Assembly: GCA_017979445.1 (NCBI GenBank)
Contig: CM030706.1
Coordinates: 19,330,967-19,394,966 of the forward strand
Length of the DNA: 64,000 bases
Direction of reading: 5' to 3'
Source of the DNA: Akebia trifoliata
Lineage: Eukaryota > Streptophyta > Magnoliopsida > Ranunculales > Lardizabalaceae
In this document: positions 55,241-64,000 of the stretch, piece after piece
Layout: every line of letters starts with the position of its first letter
How positions within the stretch are numbered: position 1 is the first letter of the stretch
Translations under genes and position numbers: made by a program
The notes under the pieces: model-generated
The model's input: only the letters and a program-made list of their open reading frames with translations
Told to the model about the DNA's origin: nothing
The model's database searches: none

Positions 55241-55908
55241 ATGAGTTACCAACTCTCACTAGAAAAAAATCTTACGAAGTATCACACAAAAAAATACTTT
55301 ACTCAATCTATTCTCTACTCATCTCTTCTCTATTTTCGCATTAATCTTCTAGAAAGAAAAATATACTCTCACATTCTACTAAGGACATTAGAAGACATTG
55401 AAGAAGAAGAAGAAAAGCAATGTTAAAGCTTCAAGGTGGGTCAAAGTAAATCCCCTCTCCCCTCTCTTCTTCTCTACCCTCTCCATCTCCCTCTTCTACT
55501 ATCCCCTTCCTCTATTTATTTTTATTTTAGAAGGCCTCTAAGATGCAATACTCCCCTCCCTTATCTCCAGTAGATTGGACTTCGATCCAATTGAAAGTAT
55601 AAGGGTTGTAACCCCTTTCAAAAATAAAATCGATTTTAATCCTAAAAAATGTTTTGAGGTAAGTTGGAATTTTGATTCTTCTCAACCCATGAGAATGGAT
55701 CCCAAACCTTAGCCAATATTTTTTTTTAATATCAACTACATCTAAGGCTAATGCCCTTTTGGATCATCTCTTTCAATGAGATGATCCTTACAAGTTAAAA
55801 CCAAAAATAAATCCCTATTAGGGTACAAATACACGACACGTGGCATTTTATTTTTCATTTTCTTAATTGAAATGACTAAGTTAAGTTGAGATTACCGCCA
55901 CTTGACGT

Positions 55909-55943
55909 GGAGAAAAGGGTACCTAACACCTTCCTTTTTCTCC
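55909..55943 (+). promoter_or_regulatory. Conserved LTR stem-loop, copy 3
   Basis: Stem GGAGAAAAGGG/CCTTTTTCTCC (11 bp with one G-T) and loop TACCTAACACCTT. The arms are unrelated to those of copies 1 and 2 but still complementary. Confidence 0.75.
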
Positions 55944-56075
55944 AATCGAGCCACTTACCCCAATCTCAAGGTTGATCGGTATCTTATCTATCAAGAGTCA
56001 CTAAACGACAAAAATGATATTTTTCTAAAAAAGATACATCGGGTGACCATTCACACCCTCTTACAACATGAATGG

Positions 56076-56085
56076 TGGCGACTCC
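56076..56085 (+). other. PBS-like block TGGCGACTCC in solo LTR G
   Basis: An exact TGGCGACTCC followed by AAACC, 47 nt before the LTR end. Confidence 0.6.
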
Positions 56086-56890
56086 AAACCTTAGTTGATG
56101 TGGTCATCATAATCGAGAATCACGTATCTACAGAACCCATAAGTGATACAAACCAATATTCTCAATGAATTCCCTACAAAAAATTAATTTCAAAACATCT
56201 AAAAATATCGAAAAACGACCTTTCAATGCAAAAGTCCTCTTTTAGGGCAAAACGATAATTTCTAACCTTAAAAATTAAAAATCAAAAATTAATAATAAAA
56301 AAATTAATTAATGTAAAGTGAAATCTTAATAAATTAAATTAAAATTTTTAACAAGTAAAACCAATTAATTAAGCCCATAGGCCAAAAAACTTAAAAATAC
56401 TCATTGTACGTAAGAATTGAAACCCTAATTAACCTTATATTAAAAAGACCTAGTCAAGCTGAAAAACTTCCAAAAAACTCTATAAAAAAGAGCTTCCACA
56501 ATCTAATCTCGCAAGTCAAGAAAAATTTTATGAAAGAGAGGCCAAAAACTCTCCCTAACCTTCCCAAAATCCTAAATCTGAAGTCCCATGTCCCTACCTA
56601 ACATCCAAACCACATTTTTCTCAAAAAATACCCAAAAATCCTCAAAAATCATCTAGAAAAGTTAAAAAATTGTCAGATATAAAAGGGATCCCTCATCTCG
56701 AATATCAAAAGTGGATCTACTGACAGAGACAAAAGTAAGAAGATTCACACGAGGATTTCTTTCTACTAGACTCTGAGGGGATCAACCATCGCAATCACCC
56801 AGGTAAATTAGGTTTTTTTTATTTTTATTTTTTTAGGTCATTTTTAGCAATGTAATTTTTGAAAAAAAATAGAAATCGACATTTGTCGAG

Positions 56891-56921
56891 CGGGATTCGT
56901 GCCTAACACCTTTCAATCCCG
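56891..56921 (+). promoter_or_regulatory. Conserved LTR stem-loop, copy 4
   Basis: CGGGATTCG and TCAATCCCG pair over seven bases plus a G-T at the top with one mismatch; loop TGCCTAACACCTT. It is the F 3' LTR counterpart of copy 2, 151 nt before the LTR end. Confidence 0.65.
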
Positions 56922-57015
56922 TAATGTGATCCCTAGACCCATAGTTTCTTTTTCATATATTAGTATTGTTTATTTGTTTAAAGTCATGATTCGATTCCTA
57001 GACCATAAAACTAGG

Positions 57016-57025
57016 TGGCAACTCC
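57016..57025 (+). other. PBS-like block in F 3' LTR
   Basis: TGGCAACTCC, identical to the first ten bases of F's own primer site at 45587, lies 47 nt before the LTR end. Confidence 0.55.
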
Positions 57026-57072
57026 CAAACACCAAAAAATAATTCCGCACACGTGGATTGAGGGCACTTTCA

Positions 57073-57590
57073 ATACCCAACCTAGATCATAAACATAGTG
57101 GCAGTACCAAAGAAAGATGGTCCTGTGTGGGTCTGTATCGACTTCACTAATCTCAATAAGGCATGCCCAAAGGATGGATTTCCTTTTCCAAGGATTAATT
57201 AGTTGGTAGATGCCATAGTTGGGCATGAAAGGCTTTCCTTTATGGACAGGTCTTCAAGATAAAACAAGATTCAGCTTGCTACCGAGAATCAAAAGAAGAA
57301 TGCCTTTATTATAGACCAATGGCTCTATAATACCATTCGATTTAAAAAATGCAAGGGTTACGTATCAGAGGTTGGTCGCCAAATGTTCAAAGATAAGCTC
57401 AGTGATACCATAGAAGTATACATAGAAGACATGCTCTTAAAGAGTAAGCATTTGGAGGACCATATGGATTACATAGGGGAAACGTTCACTCAATTAAGGG
57501 AATATGGGATGTGTCTCAATCCAAAGAAGTACATGTACAGGATTTCATCAGGGAAGTTCTTAGGGTATTTGGTAACAAAAAGGGGATAGA
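57073..57590 (+). pseudogene. Element E reverse transcriptase, part 2
   Basis: It continues the RT cut at 44133. YPT-I-INIVAVPKKDG (57078), CIDFTNLNKACPKDGFPFPR (57130), ATENQKKNAFI (57280), then the catalytic strand as VYIEDMLLKSKHLEDH (57416), where the family has V-[DH]-DM, and LNPKKYMYRISSGKFLGYLV (57516). The first catalytic Asp has become Glu. Stops occur at 57200, 57260 and elsewhere. Tat lineage by the NKACPKDxFPLP signature. Confidence 0.85.
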
Positions 57591-58250
57591 AGCCAATCCG
57601 AATCAGATAAGGGCATTCTCAAAAATGACATCTCCGACCAAAATAAAATAATTGTAGAAGTAAGCAAGACAAGTGGCTACACTCAACAGGTTCATTTCAA
57701 AGTCTTTAAATAAGTATCAATCCTTCTTTATGTTACTCAAAAAGGGGATTGGATTCGAGTAGACAAAAAGTGTGAGAAGACTTTTCTAGATTTTAAGGCC
57801 TACCTCAAGATACTTTCGGTTTTAAGAAAGCTAGTGGATGGGGAAACCCTGGGTATCTACTTGGCAGCTACCTAATAGTGATAAATTTGATTCTATTCAG
57901 AGTAAAGAACAAGAAGGAGTTGCCATTCTACTTTATAATCAAAAGATTAGAAGAATCTGAGGTCAAATACAATCGAACCAAGAAGATCGAGCTCGCACTG
58001 GTATATAAATCTCATAAATTGAGGTCGTACTTTTGAGCTCATAAGGTCAAGGTAATCACAGATTACCCACTACTAGAAAATTTTAGAAGGATTGCCAAGT
58101 GGGCAATTGCATTGGGAGAATTCAATTTGATTTTCGAGCCTAAGAATTTCAGAAGGGTTAGGCAGTAGTGGATTTCCTAGCTGATTTTCTTATAGAGGAT
58201 CCACACTAGGAAGAAGAAGAGAGGTAAAACTACTAGAAGATGACTCACCT
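57591..58250 (+). pseudogene. Element E first RNase H
   Basis: This follows RT with IEANPNQI-AFSKM (57588), LNRFISKSLNKY (57690), ESEVKYN-type and KIELALVY (57960-58000), and ends with FRRV-QWISWL-type sequence near 58170. The frame shifts repeatedly. It corresponds to the pol RNase H that removes the RNA template. Confidence 0.65.
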
Positions 58251-58256
58251 GACCCA

Positions 58257-58442
58257 ATGAGTCTGGAAACTAGGTGGAGGTTATTCGTAGATGGGTTGAC
58301 AAATTTCTCGAGATCTGGCATAAGGATGGTTTTGGTCACCCCAAGCAATGATAGGTTAGAAAAAGTGGGGAAACTACGGTTCGGAGCCTCTAATAATGAA
58401 TTAGAATATGAAGCGGTGCTAAGAGGACTAAAGATGGCTTAA
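58257..58442 (+). pseudogene. Element E second (additional) RNase H
   Basis: WRLFVDGLTNFSRSGIRMVLV followed by FGASNNELEYEAVLRGLKMA matches the additional RNase H of Tat elements (LFVDGSSN..GSGAGVVL, then A[ST]NNEAEYEAL). The first Asp and the Glu of the catalytic set are kept. This module supports the Tat assignment. The frame ends at TAA 58440-58442, and fragments continue to about 58780. Confidence 0.8.
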
Positions 58443-58794
58443 TGTATAAAGATCTAAAAACTTCATGTATATTCAAACTCCCTATTAGAGGTCAAATAGT
58501 ATAGGGGGAGTATCAGGCTAAGGACGAGAAAATGGAGCTCATCTGAGAAAAGATGGCTCTATTCTAAAAGGTAAAAATGACAAAGATATCTAGGGACGAC
58601 AACTGACATGAGAACTCTTTGGCATATGTAACATTGATGCTCGAGGTCATAGAGACTAGGACTATATTGGTCGAACTCCAAGGCAAACCAAGAATAGAAT
58701 TTGAGAAGACAAAAGATTGCATGTAGATAGATACTAAGTTGAGTTGGAATGATGAAATAATGAGCTATCTAAGCTCGAGGGCACTTGATATTCT

Positions 58795-60072
58795 TGTCAT
58801 TACTTCTTATAAAAAATTAATATGTTTATACTCTCCTTAACTTGTGAAGCAAGTAAGGGATAAAAACCAAGAGAAGGGGGGATTTTACCAAGCTAAGCAA
58901 AATCAAGTTAGTCTAAGTTATTATTTTAAAATCTATTTTTGTGTTTTGAGAAACAAAAGAGAGAGTAAACATTGTTGGAAAATAAAGCAATAGAAATGAA
59001 AATTATACTAAAAAACAAGGTAAGAAGGTCATTAGTGATTAGAGTAACCTAGGATTAGCAAATAAAACCATATCTAAATATATCCTTTTTTTCACTCAAC
59101 TCCAAAGGCTTGGTGTGACATCCTTGGGTTGGAAGATGTAACATGAAGCTTGACTAAGGTAATAGTTAGGACTCCTTCACTCACTAATGTGTGAAGTTCC
59201 CACTACCAATTATCTAGATTAAATATGTTTTATCTTTATCTTATCTAAGCATAAAATATTTAAGTCAAGCATAAGAGGTGTAGAGATTCATTTAAAGTTT
59301 TGATCCATTAGAGTTGGACAAAACCTTGAAACGAACCTAATAACCACAAAGAACATAAACATAGAATTAAAAGTTTGCTCCTAGACTTCCTCCTCTCACT
59401 AATGGAGGGAGTCTAGCCTATGGTCATTGCAAGGATACAAGGAGAAGTCAAGAAAATAACACTTGCATTCATTTAGTAATTGAGGTACATTATCTCATTA
59501 TTTGAGAAATTATAGAAATGAAACCTATCTAAAAATGAAATATTATAAGAGAAAATGCCAAGGGCATCAGGGGAGAGAAGGGACAAGGGCCTAAGGACCC
59601 TTTCCTAATTGGAAAATGATCTATTTATAGACATTAGGTTATCCAGAAGGACCCAAAAATAGTCGTCATCACTCTTGTGTATACTATCATGTGAGGGGCA
59701 CACTGGAGAAATTTTAGGGCGCTCTATTCGCTGTCCACTACACCACGTTGATCTTGAGACATCTGGATCTCCACTTTTGAATGGTTGCTTGAGTGGTCTC
59801 CTAGATTTAATGCATATTTTATTAATTGATTTGGTGGTTCATCTTGATGATTTGATATTTAACATGTACAATGAACATACGTAATTAATCTTCCAATAAA
59901 TGCATTAATTTTATGTAATTAAGCCTATTTAGTATGGTAAAACATGTAATAAGATGGTTTGAGGTTTATCATGATTATTTACCTAATCTAACGAAATAAG
60001 GATGAAAATCAAAACAAATGCCTTGAAAAAGTGTGAATAAATCAGTGTTTTAATAATTAATTAGTATTATCA
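58795..60072 (-). mobile_element. Insertion between RNase H and integrase of E, possibly an antisense solo LTR
   Basis: The E reading runs up to ...YLSSRALD (58786) and resumes as DRKEEWK (about 60075). The intervening ~1.28 kb has no coding sequence. Read on the minus strand it starts TGATAATACTAATTAATTAT, like several Athila-type LTRs, and ends ...AAGAAGTAATGACA, which fits TG...CA. I find no matching 5-bp duplication, so boundaries and class are approximate. Confidence 0.45.
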
Positions 60073-61320
60073 AAAGATAGGAAGGAAGAATGGAAACTGA
60101 AAAGGAAAGCTTGTCGATATCTTATAATAGACGAGAAACTCTATCAAATATCCAATAGAGATCCACATATGAGATGTCTAAGCTTAGAGGAGGCACAATT
60201 GGTCCTAGGAGAGATATACGAAGGGGTTTGTACCACTTGGGAGGAAGGTCTTTTGCCCACAAAATAATAACTCAAGGGTACAACTGGCCATACATGCAAG
60301 AGGATGCGAAGAAATATGTTAAAAAGTGTGACAAGTGTCAAAACATGCTCGGATAATTTATTAGCTATCAAATGAATTCCATCCGATTGTCAATCCTTGA
60401 TCATTCGTTATTTGGGGATTGGACATCGTGGGACCATTCCCCAAGCTACCGAAAAAAGGGAGTTCCTGCTCATAGGGACATATTACTTTACTAAATGGAT
60501 AGAGGTCGTACCATTAGCTCAAATTAGATAGGAAGATGTGGTCAAGTTCCTATGGAAATAGATCATAACAAGGTTCGTAGAAAGGAGAAATAGTTGACAT
60601 CTCCCCTAATAGGGACAAGAACACCTTTCGAGCTTACTTATTACCACATATGGTTAAGGCTTCCCACTTCGGTGGATCTATAATCCAATTTTTTACTAAT
60701 AAAAAAAAACTTATAATGTGAAACATCTCAAAGGGAGTCATTCTATGGCTTATTATCAAGATCACAAAATTCGAAGGTTAAACTCCATACCAAGATATTT
60801 ACAAGAAAACGGGCAAGCTGAGACATCAAATAAGACAATATTGGATAACTTGAAGAAGAAGCTGGACAAAAGGAAAAAAAATGAAGTGGACGACCTACAT
60901 AGTGTGTTATGGGCTTACCAAACCACTGCACAAAGGGGTATGGGTATATCTCTGTTTGCTTTAACATATGGCACAAAAGTGATAATTCCAACAACGATGC
61001 AAGTACCGATAGGTCAAACAAGGGTAGTTGGAAATAAGGGAAAGGATGCTGGAAAGGCTCGAACAGTATAATCAAGAACTAAAAAAGTCTTATGATTAAA
61101 AGATGCGCATAAGGATATTCAACCCAAGAGACGTGATTTTGAGGAAGGTTTTCCAGAACACACAGGCTCATAACAGTAGAAAGATCAGAGAAAAAGTAGG
61201 AAGGCCCTTACATTATCGACATGCTTAGAAAGATGGAGGCATATCATATGAAGACAATAGTCGAGGATTCAATTAAATCACCATAGAACACTTTTAATTT
61301 AAGAAGATACTATCAATAGG
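60073..61320 (+). pseudogene. Element E integrase
   Basis: The pre-integrase part shows MRCLSLEEAQLVLGEIYEG (about 60165), then WPYMQEDAKKYVKKCDKCQ (60286-60345) for the zinc-binding CX2C. The core is badly decayed (FGDWT at 60412, TKWIEVV at 60495). The Glu region reads ENGQAETSNKTILDNLKKKL (60808) and then VLWAYQTTAQRGMGISLFAL (60906). The C-terminal region follows with IFNPRDVIL-type pieces (61120) to about 61310. Stops throughout. Confidence 0.75.
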
Positions 61321-61532
61321 GATTAAAAATTTAGTAGTAATGATTTCTTTAATTTTCAACTAGAATTTATTTCCTAATTCAGTAGTGTTTACTTGAGTTT
61401 TATAGGGATTACGAGGGGAAGGCTCCCGATTTGTGTTATTTACTTTATAAAAACATTTATTTTCTAAGCAAAGTGGTTATATATAAAAATAAAAAAAAGA
61501 TAACATCTGAATGAGTGTTTTAGTTAAATGAA
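61321..61532 (+). other. Element E 3' non-coding start
   Basis: AT-rich spacer between integrase and the tandem array. It has a GGGATTACGAGGGGAAGGC phrase and a run of A at 61489, and nothing else recognised. Confidence 0.4.
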
Positions 61533-62041
61533 AGGGTCGGTCTACTAGGAAACTGAGCTTCACTCTATGAGTGAAGCAAAAAAATTACTTCAAGTAATAA
61601 GCCTAGTTCGATGGGAATGAAGCTTTACTCTATGAGGTTAGTGAAGCAAAAAACTATTTAAATCAATAAGGTCGGTTCGATGGGAATCAAGCTTTACTCT
61701 ATGAGATGAGTGAAGAAATCTTTTTATCTAAGTAAAGAAGCTCGGTTCAATGGGAACCAAGCTTCACTCTATGAGGTGAGTAAAGCAAAAAACTTTATCT
61801 AAGGCAATAAAGGCAGTTCGATGAGAATCGAATTTTACTCTATAAGGTGTGTAAAGAAAAAAATTTATCTAAGGTAATAAGTCCGGTTCAATGAGAATCG
61901 AGCTCTACTCTATGAGGTGAGTGAAGAAAAAATTTATCTAAGGTAATAAGGTTGGTACGATAGGAGTCAAGTTTCACTCTATGAGGTGAGTGAAGTAAAA
62001 AATTTATCTAAGTCAATAAGATCGATTTGATGGGAACCGAG
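61533..62041 (+). repeat. Tandem array in E 3' non-coding region (~64 bp units with hairpin)
   Basis: About eight units of AAGGTCGGTTCGATGGGAA, then TC-AGCTTCACTCTATGAGG, then TGAGTGAAGCAAAAAA and an A/T spacer with TTATCTAAG-CAATAAG. Each unit contains CTTCACTC...GAGTGAAG, a perfect or near-perfect 8-bp inverted repeat with a short loop. The array ends where antisense LTR sequence begins at 62081. Confidence 0.9.
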
Positions 62042-62080
62042 CCAAGAGAATATAAAGTTATCAAAAACAAAAGGGGTTGG

Positions 62081-62290
62081 TGAAAGCGCCCTCGATCCGC
62101 GGGGTGCGCGGATCCACTTTTGACCCTTGAGGTTTGGGAGTCACCTAGTTATTACGGTCTAGGAACCAAATTGACCCTACAATGGATAAAAAGAACTAAT
62201 CTACTATAGAAATCTGAATCCGGGGATCATGTTACGGGGTTGGAAGGTGTGTAGACATGAAATGTTCATAATGAACCTCAATACTACATT
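62081..62290 (-). mobile_element. Tat-type LTR 3' end, antisense fragment
   Basis: On the minus strand it ends ...CGCGGATCGAGGGCGCTTTCA, like the LTR ends at 805, 45585 and 57072. It contains TTCCTAGACCGTAATAACTAGG, a degenerate PBS-like block (GTGACTCCC) and half of the stem-loop (CCAACCCCG at 62235-62243). At 62290 it joins sequence of another LTR family at CAATGTAGTAT. Its insertion truncates the array of E. Confidence 0.7.
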
Positions 62291-62294
62291 GTTT

Positions 62295-62304
62295 GGAGTC
62301 GCCA
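62295..62304 (-). other. PBS-like block TGGCGACTCC in antisense LTR
   Basis: GGAGTCGCCA on the plus strand is the exact complement of TGGCGACTCC, placed as in solo LTR G (followed by AAA). Confidence 0.55.
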
Positions 62305-62441
62305 CCATTCTTTTTTTGGAAATGGGTGTGAATGGCACCCGAATTGATTTTTTGAAAACCATTTTTTCCATGGCATTGTAGTGACTCTCATTTGTTGGAA
62401 AGGGCAAGGTCTACCTAAGATCTAGGTAAGGAGGTCCGATT

Positions 62442-62476
62442 AGAGGATGGGGAAGGTGTTAGGCACCCCATCCTCT
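62442..62476 (-). promoter_or_regulatory. Conserved LTR stem-loop, copy 5
   Basis: Perfect 11-bp stem AGAGGATGGGG/CCCCATCCTCT with loop AAGGTGTTAGGCA, which reads TGCCTAACACCTT on the LTR sense strand. The arms differ in sequence from all other copies. Confidence 0.75.
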
Positions 62477-63401
62477 CCACCAAAGGTGGTTACCTTGCTT
62501 GGCCATTTTATTTTGTAAAAGATTCAAGAAAACAAATATTAAAATGCATGAGAATGTATGGTAAGAGTGGTGTGTGCATTAAATGGAATATTCCCTTAAC
62601 AAAGGGTTTTTGATTTTTAACATGACATTAGGGGCATTCTATGGAAAAGAATGACCCATGTAGCCACATTAAATTTATGAATATGAATGTAGGTTTGAAC
62701 TTTTAGAGAGACTCCATGATGGAGTTCCCTTAAGGCCACAACCATGATGCATGTATGCATGGCTAGAAACTTAGTGTTTCACCCCATCAAGAGGGTGACA
62801 CATTTCTTCATCATTGCCATGCATAGGTGAGTGTGTGCATTGTGTACAATATGATGCATGAGATTGAGGTGAAAAGGGCTTCAACCCCCATCCTTTCGAT
62901 CGAACCTTAGTCCAATCTACCGGGACGGGAGAGGGTATACATTACATCCTAAGGCTTTCTAAAATAAAATAAGAGAGGGTTAGAAGAAGAGAATGCAAAC
63001 TTTGAAATAAGTAAACTACATCTTAAACCCTACCTTGTCCCTTGATGGTGAACTTGGACCTTGAAGAGTAGGCTTGAGAGATGAATGAGATGGTTAAGGA
63101 TTGAGTTGAAGTTTAGAAGATGAGAGAATGAGTAGGAATTTTTGTAGAGTTTTAGGTTGAGAGATGGGGGCTTGAGAGCATGAGTTGTTAATGGAAATGA
63201 GGGTATTTATAGAGTTTTTGAGAAACTTTTGGGGATAAAGTGGTCCAACCCTAAAAATAAAGAACATGGACATGAGATTTAGGTTATTTCTTTTTAGATT
63301 TTCCATTTGTATGAGGGTAAAGATGACATTTGTGAAGAAACCCTAAAAGCATGCTTTGATCCTTGGTTTTTTGGTAAATAGAGGTGAGAGAACAAAAGTA
63401 C

Positions 63402-63670
63402 TTTTGGGAGGATGAATGGGGGAGTGACATGTGTAAAGGTGGAGTGGTAGGTAAAAGTAGATCTTGGTTTATTTGTAAATAACTCATAAAGCAAGGGTGG
63501 AAGTGTAGTTTTGAAATGGACCAATGGGAAAAAAAAGCACATTTGGGAGGATGAATAGGAGGATGACATGTGTAAAGGTGAAGTGGTAGGTGAAAAGTAG
63601 ACTTTGGTTCATTTGTAAATAACTCATAAAGCAAGGGTAGAAGTATATTTTTGAAATGGACCAATGGGAG
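63402..63670. repeat. Tandem duplication (~135 bp, two copies)
   Basis: Units at about 63402-63540 and 63541-63670 share TTTGGGAGGATGAAT, GACATGTGTAAAGGTG, TTTGTAAATAACTCATAAAG and TGAAATGGACCAATGGGA, with scattered substitutions. It lies within the antisense LTR. Confidence 0.85.
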
Positions 63671-64000
63671 AACTCCATGTATGTACTTGAAGATTCCCAC
63701 CTTTTGAGGGTATAATGGGAAGTCCTCTCACCTTTATGGATTATTACCAAAGACCAAATAACCTTTTTGGTTTGACTAAACTTTTTGAGAAGGGCATTCT
63801 TGAGTTTTCACAAAAGGAAAGTTGACCCTCCAATTAGATGATGCATTGGGCATTGGGGGCTTATGAGGTATCAACATGTGTCATCTTATGAAAGGGTGAG
63901 AGGATGGACTTGAAGTGGGTTTGGTATTGGGCTTAGAGAATGGATTTTGTCTTGGGCTTAGGTTGGGCTAGAAAATGGATTTAGGTTATGGTTTAGAATG

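Larger units (their letters stand above)
53796..56132 (+). mobile_element. Solo LTR G, Tat-type, nested in F 3' LTR
   Basis: 2337 bp from TATAGACACCCC (start TG changed to TA) to CACGTATCTACA, with perfect GAACC duplications (53791-53795 and 56133-56137). There is no internal region. Its U5 contains the conserved stem-loop (55909-55943) and PBS-like block (56076). The stretch 54200-55240 is almost devoid of G on this strand. Confidence 0.9.
44134..57072 (+). mobile_element. Element F: Tat-like LTR element carrying a host gene fragment, nested in E
   Basis: 5' LTR 44134-45585, tRNA-Arg-type primer site, a gene-fragment insert, a long non-coding leader, a remnant of pol, three tandem-repeat arrays, a polypurine tract and a 3' LTR (53452-53795 plus 56138-57072) split by solo LTR G. 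Flanks GTACC (44129-44133) and ATACC (57073-57077) match at four of five bases, and removing F restores the RT frame of E. Pol keeps only the protease-RT linker and the end of integrase, so F is non-autonomous. Confidence 0.85.
53452..57072 (+). repeat. Element F 3' LTR, split by solo LTR G
   Basis: Parts: 53452-53795 and 56138-57072. It starts TGTAGACACCTCATTTT and ends GATTGAGGGCACTTTCA. At 53795 the sequence GCCAAGAACC is cut and continues as GAACCCATAAG at 56133, exactly as in the uninterrupted 5' LTR. It has two internal deletions relative to the 5' copy. Confidence 0.88.
37719..62080 (+). mobile_element. Element E: Tat-like gypsy element, sense, heavily interrupted
   Basis: Order: 5' LTR, primer site, gag, protease, RT, RNase H, a second RNase H, integrase, and a 3' non-coding region with a tandem array. 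The presence of a second RNase H between the pol RNase H and integrase is characteristic of the Tat lineage (Ogre/Retand-like). It is interrupted by solo LTR D (38145-41579), element F (44134-57072) and an insertion at about 58795-60072. The 3' LTR is not in the window; E is cut at 62080 by antisense LTR sequence. Without insertions the visible part is about 6.7 kb. It is full of stops and non-functional. Confidence 0.75.
62291..64000 (-). mobile_element. Tat-type LTR related to solo LTR G, antisense, runs off the window
   Basis: Read on the minus strand, the end matches G from CGGGTG-CCATTCACACCC through GGTGGCGACTCCAAA, then is cut about 45 bases short of the LTR end. It contains the conserved stem-loop (62442-62476) and a strongly skewed composition with few C on the plus strand (63040-64000), mirroring G. 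A direct duplication lies at 63402-63670. The overlapping frames near 63284-63750 minus come from that duplication and skew. Confidence 0.7.

Noticed and set aside
63284..63750. Three overlapping minus-strand frames of 88-138 residues
   Set aside because: They arise from a ~135-bp tandem duplication in a strand-skewed LTR; the repeated peptide pattern reflects the DNA duplication.

Overview
This 64 kb window is AT-rich nuclear DNA of a flowering plant, probably a dicot. The evidence is the set of mobile elements: plant-specific Ty3/gypsy lineages (Athila-like, Tat-like with a second RNase H, and a Del/Tekay-like chromovirus group with ~3 kb LTRs), an L1-type LINE, and fragments of two plant gene families (a Myb/SANT-like protein and an FHA/tyrosyl-DNA-phosphodiesterase-like protein). 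I see no intact host gene, no rRNA, tRNA or CRISPR array. It is a heterochromatin-like stack of retrotransposons nested in one another, and nearly every coding region carries stops or frameshifts.

Layout. 1-805: two partial Tat-type LTRs in opposite orientation, the antisense one apparently inserted in the sense one. 806-3333: no recognised gene, possibly a decayed copia LTR. 3334-6173: a Myb/SANT-like pseudogene with one intron, split by a 5'-truncated antisense LINE (about 3954-6116). 6260-36170: a chromovirus-like nest. Element C (antisense) is known from its 3' LTR (6260-6593 plus 32703-35365) and a stub of internal sequence (to about 36170). Element A (sense, 6594-32702) sits in that LTR. 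Within A's gag region lie element B (antisense, 10186-18099, both outer LTR ends missing) and a full-length Athila-like element (18921-28041, perfect GAGAC target duplication). 36180-37718: a gypsy protease remnant and unrecognised sequence. 37719-62080: Tat-like element E, whose 5' LTR is split by an antisense chromovirus solo LTR D (38145-41579, duplication GATCT) and whose RT is split by Tat-like element F (44134-57072). F's own 3' LTR is split by solo LTR G (53796-56132, duplication GAACC), and another insertion (about 58795-60072) separates E's second RNase H from its integrase. 62081-64000: antisense Tat-type LTR sequences, apparently a fusion of two families, running off the window.

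How it fits together. The nesting gives a relative order: C before A before Athila and B; E before D and F; F before G. The Athila-like copy is the best preserved but carries an in-frame deletion fusing gag to the end of protease. A, B and C share the same loss of the RT-RNase H-integrase core and look like members of one non-autonomous family. F also lacks its pol core, and between its primer binding site and its pol remnant it carries an FHA/TDP1-like gene fragment with splice sites.

The most interesting structure no gene list would name lies in the Tat-type LTRs. At least five copies share a hairpin with a nearly fixed 13-nt loop (T-A/G-CCTAACACCTT) and covarying arms of different sequence, and 47-60 nt before the LTR end they share a 10-nt TGGCGACTCC block that copies the start of the tRNA-Arg primer binding site. 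All identity judgements were made by eye; no alignment or database search was run.
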